Assembly: GCA_900551245.1 (NCBI GenBank)
Contig: URVC01000001.1
Coordinates: forward strand, 124,001-188,000
Direction of reading: 5' to 3'
Length of the DNA stretch: 64,000 nt
DNA from: an uncultured bacterium
GTDB lineage: Bacteria; Verrucomicrobiota; Lentisphaeria; Victivallales; Victivallaceae
Each line of letters opens with the position of its first letter. Within the stretch, counting starts at the first letter, position 1. Below the pieces are notes generated by a model. It did no database searches, was not told the origin of the DNA, and saw nothing but the letters and a program-made list of their open reading frames with translations. Shown here one piece after another: positions 33,513 to 43,589 of this stretch. The translations under genes were made by a program, and so were the position numbers.

Positions 33513-36500
33513 ATGAAACAGTTTTTTCTGCCTCTTTTCGCATGGTTCCTGCCGCTGGCTCTCGCTGCCGGAGAGACGGTCAATGTCACCGCTCTCTCCT
33601 CGCCGGGCTTGAAGGTCATGCGCACGCCCACCCGGATGATTCTGGGAAACATCAAGATCCAGGCACCGGAACAGTTTGAAAACGCCCTCTACGTCGTCGC
33701 CCCGCGCGGTCCTTCGGGGAAGCCGGGCATGGGATACCGCTTTACCATCGACCGCCCGGCGACGGTCTACATCGCCGTCCACAGACGCGGAAAACCCACC
33801 ATTCCCGCCGGATGGATCCGCACACCGCAAATTCTCTACTGGGGGCATGCCGGCCATGGCTTCATGACGCCGGATACCGTCTACCGGAAGGATTTTCCGG
33901 CAGGCGTGGTGGACATTCCGCCGCACGACGGGTTTGACGGCAGAATGTACGGCATTCCGCACGTTGCCATCCTCCCGCAGGGCACCCCGGCGAACCCGCT
34001 CACGGAGTGGACTTTTGAACAGCTGCAACCGGTTCCGAAAACGGAAAAAATTTCTCCCAACGGCCGCCCGCTCTTCTCTGTTTCCGCCGGGGAAAGCTTC
34101 TCCTGCACCGTTCCAGCCGGAGTGCTCAAGCCGGGGAAAGTCTATCTCTATACCGTTTCCGGTTCCAGCCGGGACGGGAGCTGCCTCACCCTCTCCGCGA
34201 ACCGTAAACTGCGTTTGCCTTTCGGTTGCCGGAATCGTCTTTCGCAGGAGTTCTCCCGCGTGCAAATTCCGTTTGTCGTGGAAGACGCCGGAGAACTGCG
34301 TCTTTCCCTGACGATCGACACGGGCTCTGCACAGCTGGAAGCGCCCCGGCTTTTCGAGGACCGGAACGGCATCCGGCCGCAGGAGGGGCAAATCGTCAAT
34401 TACTACCCGTCGCGAGACTGGAAACCCGTCGCAATGACACACGCCATTCGCATACCTGAGGCGGGAAGTGCCCTCGATTTCTCCCGAATTGCCCCCCGTT
34501 CTCCCATCGGCGAAGAAGATCGCCTCATCATCAACGCCGAGGGGAAATGCGCGCTCCGGCGGGATCCATCGCGTCCCCTGCGGTTCCGTGGAGCGGGGAT
34601 GAGAGTCACTACCGATCTCAGGAAAATCGACCGTGATATTGAACAGATGAAGCGGCTCGGCATCAATCTGGTCCGGTTCCACGGCCCGGATTTCGTCAAT
34701 GACAAATACAAGCGAAGTGGCGTCACCATCGATCAGGCAAGACTGATTCCGCAGTCGCAGGAGGAGTTCCGGAACTATTTCGATGAAAAGAAACTCCGCG
34801 CCTTCGATTATGCGCTGAACCGCCTTGCGGAAAACGGGATCTACATCTTCAGCGACCTGATGGCCGGATTCTGCGGCTGGACCGACGCGAACCAGTCCGG
34901 TCACTGGGTTGGCAAGGATTTGCTCGGCAAAGAGTTCCATGCCCAGCTCTACGTCAACGAAACCTTCCGGCGCAACTGGGCCGAAGGGGTGAAATATCTG
35001 CTGAACCGGGTCAACACCGTCAACGGCAAGCGCTATGCCGATGATCCTGTTCTGGCTTTTCTGCTCTTCATGAACGAACAGGACTTCCGCGTCTCCCCGA
35101 GTTATCTATCGGCTTTCTCGTCGGAATGGGAGAAGTTCTACGGCCCCGGCGCGCCGAAACTTTCGGAAAAACTCTTCAAGAGCGACACCCCTGCCGGACG
35201 CAAAGCGGGCGAGTTCATGCAGAAGAAGATTCAGGAGCTGACCCGCTTCTACCACGGCGTCGTCCGCTCCACCGGCTGCAAAGCCCTGCTCACCAACTGG
35301 GACCTCTACATGCGCATGATCGACGCCCCCGGGCGGGAACTTCTCGAAGTCTCCACCCTCCACACCTACCATGGCCATGCCGGGTTGCCGCTTCCGGCGA
35401 AAAGCGTTCCCGGCTATCCGGTCCAGACCGCATTCGGCGCCAGAGAGGTTTTCCGCAACAACACAAGTTCACTGCGCTCCGGCGGCCATTACCTCGCCCG
35501 CATCCTCGCCAAGCAGAGTCTCAACCGGCCGGTGGTCGTCACGGAATTCGCCGACTGCGCCCCGAACTCCTTCCGGCATGAGATGGGGCTCTTCTTCTCC
35601 GGCTATGCGGCACTGAACGGGATCAGCCTGCTGCTGCCGCACGGAGAGCTGTTACCGGGTGACAACTTCCGTCCGGTGGCTCCGCACAACTACGCCGACT
35701 TCTGCGACCCGATTTTCCGGGCGAGCGACGCGGTGAGCGCCTTTGCTTTCCTGCGCGGCGACGTCGCCGAAAGCCCGCATTCGGTGGAGTTTACCGTCAC
35801 GCCGGAAATCCTCCGCTCAGCCCATCGGCTCGACGCGCTGGCTACCGAGTACACCATGCTCGGCTTCCTCACCCGGATCGGCGTCCGCGCCACCGGAGTG
35901 AAACCGCTGGACCCGGTGGGGAACGTTTCGCCGAACCTCTCGCTCACTCCGCAGATCTTCTCCCGCGCCTACGGCACCAGTGTGGAGGCGGTCACCTCCG
36001 ACGCCCGGCGCGACCGCCCCGCCATCTACGCCGACATGATCCGCCGTCTGCGAAAACAGGGGGTCCTGCCGAAAACAAACCGGACCGATGAAAAGGGAAC
36101 CATCCTCGAAAGCGACACCGGCGAACTCCTCTTCGAACCGGACCGCGGCACGCTCCGCGTGGTCACGCCACGGCTCGCCGGAGCGGTCCTCAAAGAGAAC
36201 CGGCCGGTCACCGCAGGAGCGGTCCGGATTGAAAATTGTTCGGTCCCCGCCTCGGTCACGCTCGTTTCGCTCGAAGCAGAAAAAACACTCTCCGACGCGA
36301 ACCGGCTTCTTCTGGTCTTCGCCACCGACGCGGTCAACTGCGGCATGGCCACCACGAAGGACGGCAAGCGGCTGCTCGCCCTCGGCGGCGCACCCCTCCT
36401 GATGCGCACCGGGGAGCTGACCATTTCGCTGGCCAACCGGCACGCGACGCCCCCCGCCGTCTACGCCCTCCACCTCGACGGCAGCCGGGCGGAACAACTC

Positions 36501-36602
36501 CCGGTCCGCCAGACGGCGGACGGTATGAAACTGGAACTCGACACCGCGAAGCTGCAGTACGGCACTCCGTTCTTCGAGATCCTTTATCCGGAAAAACGCT
36601 GA
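33513..36602 (+). CDS. Large secreted clan GH-A glycoside hydrolase
   Basis: A 1,029-residue protein with a signal peptide (FFLPLFAWFLPLALAAGE). Residues 25-330 are beta-sandwich accessory domains. The TIM barrel spans about 350-740: INLVRFHGPDF, the acid/base Glu522 in LLFMNEQDF and the nucleophile Glu678 in VVVTEFADC. The C-terminal 280 residues are beta-rich. The layout resembles the large GH5-like enzymes of Lentisphaerota and Planctomycetota. It is the third gene of the operon BNR protein, pseudopilin, GH under AraC control. Substrate not determinable. Confidence 0.85.
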   Translation: MKQFFLPLFAWFLPLALAAGETVNVTALSSPGLKVMRTPTRMILGNIKIQAPEQFENALYVVAPRGPSGKPGMGYRFTIDRPATVYIAVHRRGKPTIPAGWIRTPQILYWGHAGHGFMTPDTVYRKDFPAGVVDIPPHDGFDGRMYGIPHVAILPQGTPANPLTEWTFEQLQPVPKTEKISPNGRPLFSVSAGESFSCTVPAGVLKPGKVYLYTVSGSSRDGSCLTLSANRKLRLPFGCRNRLSQEFSRVQIPFVVEDAGELRLSLTIDTGSAQLEAPRLFEDRNGIRPQEGQIVNYYPSRDWKPVAMTHAIRIPEAGSALDFSRIAPRSPIGEEDRLIINAEGKCALRRDPSRPLRFRGAGMRVTTDLRKIDRDIEQMKRLGINLVRFHGPDFVNDKYKRSGVTIDQARLIPQSQEEFRNYFDEKKLRAFDYALNRLAENGIYIFSDLMAGFCGWTDANQSGHWVGKDLLGKEFHAQLYVNETFRRNWAEGVKYLLNRVNTVNGKRYADDPVLAFLLFMNEQDFRVSPSYLSAFSSEWEKFYGPGAPKLSEKLFKSDTPAGRKAGEFMQKKIQELTRFYHGVVRSTGCKALLTNWDLYMRMIDAPGRELLEVSTLHTYHGHAGLPLPAKSVPGYPVQTAFGAREVFRNNTSSLRSGGHYLARILAKQSLNRPVVVTEFADCAPNSFRHEMGLFFSGYAALNGISLLLPHGELLPGDNFRPVAPHNYADFCDPIFRASDAVSAFAFLRGDVAESPHSVEFTVTPEILRSAHRLDALATEYTMLGFLTRIGVRATGVKPLDPVGNVSPNLSLTPQIFSRAYGTSVEAVTSDARRDRPAIYADMIRRLRKQGVLPKTNRTDEKGTILESDTGELLFEPDRGTLRVVTPRLAGAVLKENRPVTAGAVRIENCSVPASVTLVSLEAEKTLSDANRLLLVFATDAVNCGMATTKDGKRLLALGGAPLLMRTGELTISLANRHATPPAVYALHLDGSRAEQLPVRQTADGMKLELDTAKLQYGTPFFEILYPEKR

Positions 36603-36605
36603 GCG

Positions 36606-37565
36606 TCACGCCTCCGGCGGCGGAGCGGTGCTGGAACGGACCCGGAACCGGTAATCCACCAGAACATCGCCCGCCACCGGCTCCCCGTTGAGCAGTTTTT
36701 GAAAGATTTCACAGCCGCAGCGGACCAGCTCCGTGTAGTTCTGTTCGAGATTGGTGAGCGACGGTTCGAGAAAGGAGGCCACCGCATCACTCGACCAGCC
36801 GACCACCGAAAGCATTTCCGGTACCCGGACATTCAGCAGCCGGAGCGCGTGCATCGCCTCCAGCTCCATCCCCTCGTTGAGCAGAATCATCGCGGTCACT
36901 CCCATGTCGAGCAACTGACGGACCGCCTCGGGGACGCTCTGCGCCTCGACCGCAACCCGCAACTCCGCCGGGAGTCCATGTTCGGCCATCAGATCGCGAA
37001 AAGCCAGATCGCGGGCATAGCTGTTCCAGTTGGTGCGGTCGCCGAACGAATACCCCCCGCCCAGCCGCCCGATCCGGCGATGGCCGAGCTGAATCAGATG
37101 ACCGACGGCACGCCTCATCCCCTGCACGTCATTCGAACCGACCGTGAAAATGCCGTCTAGATGGCGCGGCCGGGTGTTGATGCACACCAGCGGAATCGTG
37201 TGCCGCGCCCCCCAGTAGGCCTCCAGTCCGTTGTGCGCCAGAAGCGAAATCGCGCCGCAGAACGGCATCTTCTCCAGCACATGCAGTTCCAGCGTGGAGA
37301 AGATCACCGGCACGAAGCGATTCCGCCGCAGCTCCTCCTGCAGCTGATGTAGCAGTGTCCCGAAATAGGCGCCGTAAGGGATATCCGGCATGATGACCGC
37401 CACTTCACGGCACACTTCATCCCGGTAACCGGTTTCCCGGGCGCAGGCCATCACTTCGCGGCGGGTCCGGGCGGAAATGAGCGGCGACCCCGCCAGCGCC
37501 CGCGACACCGTCGCAATCGAAAAACCGGTCCGCGCGGCAATCTCCTTCTGTGTGGGATGTGCCAT
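36606..37565 (-). CDS. LacI-family transcriptional regulator
   Basis: A 319-residue repressor. The N-terminal helix-turn-helix with hinge is clear: TQKEIAARTGFSIATVSRAL (5-24). The rest is a periplasmic-binding-protein-like domain (VAVIMPDIPYGAYF, HLIQLGHRRIGRLGG). It is divergent from the beta-mannosidase gene, whose promoter region contains a palindrome it may bind. An AAGGAG box precedes the ATG by 8 bases. A sugar or glycoside is the probable inducer. Confidence 0.92.
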   Translation of the reverse strand: MAHPTQKEIAARTGFSIATVSRALAGSPLISARTRREVMACARETGYRDEVCREVAVIMPDIPYGAYFGTLLHQLQEELRRNRFVPVIFSTLELHVLEKMPFCGAISLLAHNGLEAYWGARHTIPLVCINTRPRHLDGIFTVGSNDVQGMRRAVGHLIQLGHRRIGRLGGGYSFGDRTNWNSYARDLAFRDLMAEHGLPAELRVAVEAQSVPEAVRQLLDMGVTAMILLNEGMELEAMHALRLLNVRVPEMLSVVGWSSDAVASFLEPSLTNLEQNYTELVRCGCEIFQKLLNGEPVAGDVLVDYRFRVRSSTAPPPEA

Positions 37566-37649
37566 TTCATCGTCTCCTTTTCCTCCTCAATATAGCGTGA
37601 AACAATCCGTTTGCAATTGATTTTTACATTTTTTGCATAAATTCTATTT

Positions 37650-37662
37650 TTGTTGCAAACAA
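37650..37662. promoter_or_regulatory. Candidate LacI-type operator
   Basis: TTGTT-GCA-AACAA is a 13-base inverted repeat in the 187-base region between the LacI gene and the beta-mannosidase gene. A related TTTGCAATTG lies at 37610-37619. The site is 17 bases upstream of the beta-mannosidase -35 box and overlaps a possible -35 box of the LacI gene. Confidence 0.5.
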
Positions 37663-37678
37663 TCGCTCCGCTCTCCCC

Positions 37679-37706
37679 TTGATTTTGCCTCACCGGCCAA
37701 TATATT
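37679..37706 (+). promoter_or_regulatory. Promoter of the beta-mannosidase gene
   Basis: TTGATT (37679-37684), 16 bases, TATATT (37701-37706), 46 bases before the start codon. Confidence 0.55.
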
Positions 37707-37752
37707 CTATGAAAAACCAGGACAACATGAATTTTGCAGGAACTGAGCAAAA

Positions 37753-40218
37753 ATGGAAAATTTCATCGATTTGAGCGGCGAATGGTCGCTGAAAAGTGCG
37801 GATTGGGAACATGGGCGGACCATCCCGGCGCAACTGCCCGGGGACAACTACTCCGCTCTGCTGGCAGCGGGAGCGATTCCCGACCCCTATTTCGGCTGCA
37901 ACGAAACCCTCGTGCAGGAGTTCCGCAAATATGAGTGGGAGTTTGAACGGGAGTTCGACGTTCCGGCTTCCCTGCTCGAATACGACAGCGTCTACCTCAA
38001 CGTCGAACAGCTCGACACCTTCGGAACCATCTTCATCAACGGCCACCGAGTGCTCACCGGCAACAACATGTTCCGCCGCTACCGCCCGGAGGTGAAACCG
38101 GCGCTCAAACCCGGGCGCAACGTCATCCGGATTCACTTCAAATCCGCGGAACTTGAAGCGAAAAAAGAGGCGCTCCGCCAGAAACGGGAAATCCCGATGA
38201 ACGGATGCTCCAAGGTGGAACATCTCAATCTGATCCGCAAAGTCCACTGCCACGGCGGCTGGGACTGGGGCATCACGCTGATGGTCACCGGCGTCTATGC
38301 GCCGCTCACCCTCACCGGCGTCAACCTCGCCCGGATCGACTACGTCCACACCGAGCAGATGCATGAGAAGAAGCGTGTCACCGTCACCGCCGTCGCGGAA
38401 CTTTCCGCACTGCGTTCCGGCCGCAAAACCGTCACTTTCACCTTCAACGGCGAAACGAAAACCGTCATCGCCTCGCTGAAAAAAGGCGAAAACCGGGTCA
38501 AGGCGCTCTTCGTGGTTGACAATCCCAAACTCTGGTGGCCCAACGGCCTCGGAGAAGCCTCACTCTATTTGCTCACCGTCTCGACCGATGACGAAACCGT
38601 CGAGCAGGAGATCGGGCTGCGGACGCTGGAGGTCGTCAACCAGCCCGACGAATACGGAGTTTCCATGTATTTCCGCATCAATGGATTCGATGTCTTCTGC
38701 AAGGGGGCCGACTGGATTCCCGCCGACGCGATGCCCGCCCGGGTGACACCGGCAGTGCTCGACGATCTGCTCGAATCCGCCCGGCTCGCCAATATGAACA
38801 TGCTCCGCGTCTGGGGCGGCGGCCAGTATGAATCCGAGGAGTTCTACCGCCTCTGCGACCGCAAGGGGTTGCTGATCTGGCAGGATATGATGTTCGCCTG
38901 CAGCCTCTACCCCTCCAACGAGGAGTTTATCGAGAATGTCCGGCAGGAACTGAACTTCCAGATCCGCCGCCTCCGTCATCACCCCAGCCTTGCCCTCTGG
39001 TGCGGCGACAACGAGGTGATCGGCGCCACCCGCTGGTACGGAGAAGACAAACGTCTCGTCAACACCATCCACTACGACCGTCTCAACCGGGAACTCGCCC
39101 GGATGGTCGAAACCTTCGATCCGGACCGGTTGTTCTGGCCGAGCTCCCCCTGCGGCGGCCCCAACAACTTCAATGACGGCTGGCACGACGACTCCTGCGG
39201 AGACATGCACTACTGGGAGGTTTGGCACGGCGGCAGGGAGTTCAGTGCCTATTACTCGGTCAAGCCGCGTTTCTGTTCGGAGTTCGGCTACCAGTCCTTC
39301 CCGTCGTTTGAGACGGTCAAACGCTTCTGCCCGCCGGAACAGTTCAACGTCTTCTCGCCGGTGATGGACCATCACCAGAAATGCGTCCGCGGCAATGCGC
39401 CGATCATCGGCATGTTCGGCAAATACTTCCGCATGCCGGAGAGTTTCGAAAACTTCCTCTATCTGTCGCAGGTGCAACAGTCGCTGGCGATCAAGACCGG
39501 CGTCGAATTCTGGCGGAGCCTCAAGCCGCGCTGCATGGGAACCATCTTCTGGCAGCTCAATGACAACTGGCCGGTCGCCTCCTGGGCGAGCATCGAATAC
39601 GGCGGAAAGTGGAAACAGCTTCAGTACCATGCAAAACGGTTCTTCGCCCCGGTCATCGGCGTTCTCTACCAGGATGAGGCGAAGGTGCTGCAGCTCCATC
39701 TGGTGAGCGATCTGCCGGTCAAAGCCACCGCAACCGTGACCGCCGTGGCGTACGACTTCGACGGGAATGAGCTCCGCCGCTTCGACCTCTCCGCTTCGCT
39801 CCGCCCGAACGAAAACCGCCGGCTCAAAAGTTTCAAGGCTTCCGAACTGGCCGATCTCGATCCCGACGCCTGCTTCATCGAGCTGGTCACCGTCGCGGAA
39901 ACGGCCGAAGGCAGACGCTTCCGGCATGAGAACACCTTTTTCTTCTCCCCCTTCAAACGGTGCGATCTGCACAAAGCGGCTCTCCAGGTCCAGGTCGAAG
40001 AGAAGGACGGTCATTATTTCTGCCGCCTCACCACCGACAAGCCCGCATTCTTCGTCACGCTGGATACGCCCGGAATTCCCGGTATCTTCAGCGACAACAG
40101 CGTGACGCTGCTCCCGGGTGTTCCGGTGGAACTGGAGTTTACCCCGAAACGGAAAACCTCGTTGAAGGAGTTGCAGAAGGATCTTGCCGTCAACGATCTG
40201 CGCAACACCTACAACTGA
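37753..40218 (+). CDS. GH2-family beta-mannosidase
   Basis: An 821-residue cytoplasmic enzyme (no signal peptide) that removes beta-linked mannose from chain ends. Order: N-terminal galactose-binding-like domain (IDLSGEWSLKSADW, LPGDNYSALLAAGAIPDPYFG), Ig-like domain (KLWWPNGLGEASLYLLTV), TIM barrel and C-terminal Ig-like domains. The acid/base is Glu421 (LWCGDNEV) and the nucleophile Glu510 (FCSEFGYQSFPS), both exactly as in GH2 mannosidases. Beta-mannose occurs in N-glycan cores and plant mannans. A strong terminator follows. Confidence 0.95.
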   Translation: MENFIDLSGEWSLKSADWEHGRTIPAQLPGDNYSALLAAGAIPDPYFGCNETLVQEFRKYEWEFEREFDVPASLLEYDSVYLNVEQLDTFGTIFINGHRVLTGNNMFRRYRPEVKPALKPGRNVIRIHFKSAELEAKKEALRQKREIPMNGCSKVEHLNLIRKVHCHGGWDWGITLMVTGVYAPLTLTGVNLARIDYVHTEQMHEKKRVTVTAVAELSALRSGRKTVTFTFNGETKTVIASLKKGENRVKALFVVDNPKLWWPNGLGEASLYLLTVSTDDETVEQEIGLRTLEVVNQPDEYGVSMYFRINGFDVFCKGADWIPADAMPARVTPAVLDDLLESARLANMNMLRVWGGGQYESEEFYRLCDRKGLLIWQDMMFACSLYPSNEEFIENVRQELNFQIRRLRHHPSLALWCGDNEVIGATRWYGEDKRLVNTIHYDRLNRELARMVETFDPDRLFWPSSPCGGPNNFNDGWHDDSCGDMHYWEVWHGGREFSAYYSVKPRFCSEFGYQSFPSFETVKRFCPPEQFNVFSPVMDHHQKCVRGNAPIIGMFGKYFRMPESFENFLYLSQVQQSLAIKTGVEFWRSLKPRCMGTIFWQLNDNWPVASWASIEYGGKWKQLQYHAKRFFAPVIGVLYQDEAKVLQLHLVSDLPVKATATVTAVAYDFDGNELRRFDLSASLRPNENRRLKSFKASELADLDPDACFIELVTVAETAEGRRFRHENTFFFSPFKRCDLHKAALQVQVEEKDGHYFCRLTTDKPAFFVTLDTPGIPGIFSDNSVTLLPGVPVELEFTPKRKTSLKELQKDLAVNDLRNTYN

Positions 40219-40228
40219 GAAAAAAGAG

Positions 40229-40264
40229 AGCCCGTTCTCCGGAAAAGGAGAGCGGGCTTTTTTT
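40229..40264. terminator. Bidirectional terminator
   Basis: AGCCCGTTCTCC pairs with GGAGAGCGGGCT around a short loop. A T-run follows on the plus strand and a run of T (from AAAAAAGAGAG) on the minus strand. It separates the convergent beta-mannosidase and aldolase genes. Confidence 0.88.
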
Positions 40265-40282
40265 CGACAGCGCCGGACTGTT

Positions 40283-41179
40283 TCAGCGTTCGAGAATCTC
40301 CCGCAGCGCCGCGGCGATCTCCCGCCGTTCCGTTTCCGGCAACGGCAGGAACGGCAGCCGCGGATTTCCGCACTCGATCCCCTTGACCAGCATCATCGCC
40401 TTGCCGGCGGCGAGGCCGCCATGCCGGTTGAGCAGATCAACCCCCTGACAGATCTTGTGCATCCCCGCGAGGACGGCGGCCCGGTCGCCGACTTCAAAGG
40501 CGCGCCATACGGCGGTATAGAGTTCCGCGGAGTAGTTGTAGGTACTGCCGATGAAGCACTCCGCACCGACCGCCAGCGCTCCGGCGAAGAACTCGTCGAC
40601 ACCGTAGATGACATCGTATTTGCCGTCGCAGGCCCAGCGGCAATTCTGATACTCGTAAAGATTGTGGTGGTTGAATTTGATGCCGGCGAGGTTCGGAATC
40701 CGCCCGTCGGCCTTCTCCAGAAATTCCACCATCGAAAGATTCACGCCGGAATTCATCGTGTGGTAGTAGTAGAACGGCAGTTCCGGAGCCGCCGCAGCCG
40801 CCGCCGCGCAGAACTCCACCAGCGCTTCGACACTGCCGGGTTTGAAGTAGCAGGGAGGAACCACCGAAGTGGCGTAAAATCCCAGACGCTGCGCCTCGCG
40901 GCCGAGGACCTCGACGTCACCGAGCGCAAGCGCACCGGTGTGGGCGATGAGCTTCAACCGCCCGCGCGAGGCAGCGGTCCACGCCTCCATGATCGCGATG
41001 CGTTCCGCGACGGAGCAGGAGATTCCCTCGCCGGTGGTTCCGCAGATGTAGGCCCCCTTGACGCCGTCGGCGACGAGAGAATCCGCCTGACGGGCGATCA
41101 TCTCGCAGTTGAGTTCACCGTTTGCATGAAACGCCGTGAAAGGAGCGGCGATCAATCCGGAAAGATGTTCGATTTTCAT
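40283..41179 (-). CDS. NanA/DapA-superfamily aldolase (N-acetylneuraminate lyase-like)
   Basis: A 298-residue TIM barrel class I aldolase. G-T-T-G-E-G (47-52) is the substrate carboxylate loop, Lys168 (AGIKFNHHN) the Schiff-base lysine, and Tyr138/139 (PFYYYHT) the proton-relay tyrosine. Length and the KFNHHNLYEY region point to the N-acetylneuraminate lyase branch, not to lysine synthesis. It is followed upstream by a BNR/sialidase-fold gene on the same strand, 48 bases away, which fits sialic-acid or related keto-acid sugar use. nanE and nanK are not nearby. Confidence 0.87.
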   Translation of the reverse strand: MKIEHLSGLIAAPFTAFHANGELNCEMIARQADSLVADGVKGAYICGTTGEGISCSVAERIAIMEAWTAASRGRLKLIAHTGALALGDVEVLGREAQRLGFYATSVVPPCYFKPGSVEALVEFCAAAAAAAPELPFYYYHTMNSGVNLSMVEFLEKADGRIPNLAGIKFNHHNLYEYQNCRWACDGKYDVIYGVDEFFAGALAVGAECFIGSTYNYSAELYTAVWRAFEVGDRAAVLAGMHKICQGVDLLNRHGGLAAGKAMMLVKGIECGNPRLPFLPLPETERREIAAALREILER

Positions 41180-41227
41180 GATATGCTTCCTTGAATTCCT
41201 ATAAATGAAATCACGTTCTGGTGTTGC

Positions 41228-42271
41228 TCAGGGGAGGAAAAAATCCGACGGCTGAAGCGAACAACCGCGAATCTGCCCCCGGTCCACCGCGTCATCGACG
41301 ATGTAATAGACGATGTAGATCTCCCCGTCCGGGAACTGGACCCAGCCGGAATATCCGAGATCGGCGTGAGAGGAGCGATCGTAATCGATCGGCAGAATCC
41401 GGGCGCGCGCCTCCCACCGCGAAGAGGAGAGGACGGAATCCCGGTCGGTCAACGCGGCAAAAAAGTTCTGTGTACTGTTTCCGAATCCTCCCATGCCGCC
41501 CTGGTGGAACCGGTAGGTGATCAAAATAGAGCCGTCCTGCAGCATCCCGGCGACGGGACGATGGCAGCCGGGAAGCGGGAAGTCGATCAAAGGCCCCCAG
41601 CTTTCGCCGTTGTCGAAGGAGAGCGTCTTCTTGCAGTCCAGCCCGCGCCCGCTGTTTTCGCGCAGGAACGCGGCGATCACGCCGTTGCCAAGCGGCAGCA
41701 GAGAGACTTCGCAAAGCTGAAACGCGGGATCCTTCGCCACCGTGACCGGTTCGCTCCAGCTTTTCCCCTGGTCGTCGGACCAGCGGAGAAACTGCGCCAG
41801 CGCGCCATCCTGCGCATGGTGTGCGGAGATGATCCAGCGGCCGTTGTCGAGTTCGAGAAGTTTATCCGGCACGATGCCGAGGAGCGGCGTCTTGACCGGC
41901 TCGCTCCAGGTGGCGCCGTCATCGCTGGAAAAGCAGAGATAATTTTCGGCCGTCTGCGTCTGCTCGCCGCCGGCCCCCCACTCCATCCGGTCAAAGATGA
42001 TCACCAGCCGCCCGTCGCGCAACTGTGTGATGCGCGGGCAATTGTAGTAACACTCCGGCTTCCGGGCCGCCGGAGTCAGCGGCCGTTTCGCAGACCAGGT
42101 CCGTCCACGGTCCGTGGATTCGGTCAGCATGATCCGGGTATAGCTGCGATCGATATGATGGGTGCATTCGTTGAAGACCGCGATCAATTTTCCTCCGGGC
42201 GTCAACGCGACGTCGGGCCACGCCTCGTAAAGAACCGGGTCCCGACTGATGAAATATTTCTGAACGGCCAT
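41228..42271 (-). CDS. BNR-repeat sialidase-fold protein
   Basis: A 347-residue propeller without signal peptide. The start at 42271 has GGGAGG 6 bases upstream. Asp-box motifs: ESTDRGRTWS, SSDDGATWS, WSDDQGKSWS, SFDNGESWG. As in the paralogue at 31658, the R-I-P arginine is not seen (EAWPDVALTPGG there instead), so sialidase activity is doubtful. It precedes the NanA/DapA-family gene on the same strand and probably forms an operon with it. Expected substrate: a terminal acidic sugar or a glycan of the same pathway. Confidence 0.8.
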   Translation of the reverse strand: MAVQKYFISRDPVLYEAWPDVALTPGGKLIAVFNECTHHIDRSYTRIMLTESTDRGRTWSAKRPLTPAARKPECYYNCPRITQLRDGRLVIIFDRMEWGAGGEQTQTAENYLCFSSDDGATWSEPVKTPLLGIVPDKLLELDNGRWIISAHHAQDGALAQFLRWSDDQGKSWSEPVTVAKDPAFQLCEVSLLPLGNGVIAAFLRENSGRGLDCKKTLSFDNGESWGPLIDFPLPGCHRPVAGMLQDGSILITYRFHQGGMGGFGNSTQNFFAALTDRDSVLSSSRWEARARILPIDYDRSSHADLGYSGWVQFPDGEIYIVYYIVDDAVDRGQIRGCSLQPSDFFLP

Positions 42272-42520
42272 TGCAAACCTCCCTGTGTTTCGATTACTAT
42301 AACTGGAACAGCGGCAGGCGTCAATGATAAAATTCAAATTCAGATGATACAAATTTAACACAGGGATCAACGTTGTTCCGGATTACCCCGGATTCCGATG
42401 CTCCGACTTTTGGTTATATTATTTAAAAATATTAATTAGAAAAATAAATTTCTCATGCTATTTTAAAAGAGCATAAAATAATTTCCAAAAAAGCTATCAA
42501 GCAACGGGGGAAGTTACAGA

Positions 42521-43540
42521 ATGAGCCTGCAAAAAAAATGCCAAAAAATTGCAATTACTCTATACAAAAGCTCTCTCTTTGAAAAGCTTGTCATGATTGC
42601 CAACATCCTGCTGCACGACTGGCGTCTCAGGAATTTGTTTGAATCCGACTTTCATCATGAATTTTGTGATGTTTCTGATGAAGAGATTCTCTCGTCCTTG
42701 GCTGGATTGGATTCAGCCTCGATTGCCAATGCCCAGAAATATGTAAGCCGCCAGAGAGATGTTCTCATCACCCCACAGAATCAAACCTTCTTTTTTTACA
42801 ACTGTCATCGGATGTTTACCAAAAAAGAAATCAATGCCATTGAAGATATGCAACGCAGGCACAGAAAGGAATTGAAAAAATACAAGGTTGATACTGGACT
42901 TTATTTAGGCGGCCCGGAATCTCTGGTTTACCACCATGGATTGTATGATTGCCCGGAACCGGTGAAAGCATATCTGAGAGAAGGAATTTTTCTGGATGTC
43001 GGCGGATGTTATGGCGATTCGGCTCTCGTACTTCTGAATCACTATGCGCCCCAGAAAGTCATAACATTCGAGCCATCTACCGACAACAGAAGAATTTATC
43101 GCAAAATCATGAAAAAAAACGGCATACCGGAGTCAAAATATGAATTAAGTTCATTCGGGCTGGGGAAAGAGTATTCCACGATTTATTACTGCGAAAAATC
43201 AGGATCTGGTAATTCTCTGAAAAACGTTCATGGAGGAACAACTCAAGCAGAAATTACCACACTGGACCAATTCTGTTCCGAACATAATCTCACAAATGTA
43301 AAATTCCTCAAAGCCGACATAGAAGGTATGGAGTTGGATATGCTACAGGGAGCCCGGACCGTCATCGAACAGAACCGGCCCGTGCTCAGTATATGCATCT
43401 ATCACAGCCGGGAAGAATTTTTCGGAGTATACAAAACGCTGAAATCATGGAATCTCGATTACTGTTTTTCTCTGAAACTCCTTCATATTGCTTCAGAATT
43501 AGTGTTATTTGCCTGGCCGAAAGAGCTGAATGAACGGTAA
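42521..43540 (+). CDS. FkbM-family methyltransferase, AT-rich and probably acquired
   Basis: A 339-residue protein. The C-terminal half is an FkbM SAM-dependent methyltransferase: IFLDVGGCYGDSAL (SAM loop), VITFEPSTDNRRIYRKI, ITTLDQFCSEHNLTNVKFLK and ADIEGMELDMLQGAR, the family signature. The N-terminal 130 residues are helical and of unknown role. FkbM enzymes often methylate sugars of polysaccharides or lipids. Codons are rich in A/T, unlike all neighbours, and the 250 bases upstream are also AT-rich. A GGGGGAAG box precedes the start. It stands alone on its strand. Confidence 0.88.
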   Translation: MSLQKKCQKIAITLYKSSLFEKLVMIANILLHDWRLRNLFESDFHHEFCDVSDEEILSSLAGLDSASIANAQKYVSRQRDVLITPQNQTFFFYNCHRMFTKKEINAIEDMQRRHRKELKKYKVDTGLYLGGPESLVYHHGLYDCPEPVKAYLREGIFLDVGGCYGDSALVLLNHYAPQKVITFEPSTDNRRIYRKIMKKNGIPESKYELSSFGLGKEYSTIYYCEKSGSGNSLKNVHGGTTQAEITTLDQFCSEHNLTNVKFLKADIEGMELDMLQGARTVIEQNRPVLSICIYHSREEFFGVYKTLKSWNLDYCFSLKLLHIASELVLFAWPKELNER

Positions 43541-43589
43541 ATTTTCCCCTGTCTCTTTTCAATCATCGATTTCGCAGAATATTTTTCCT

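Noticed and set aside
32631..34940. 769-codon minus-strand frame
   Set aside because: Antisense to the pseudopilin and secreted GH genes; no family motif.
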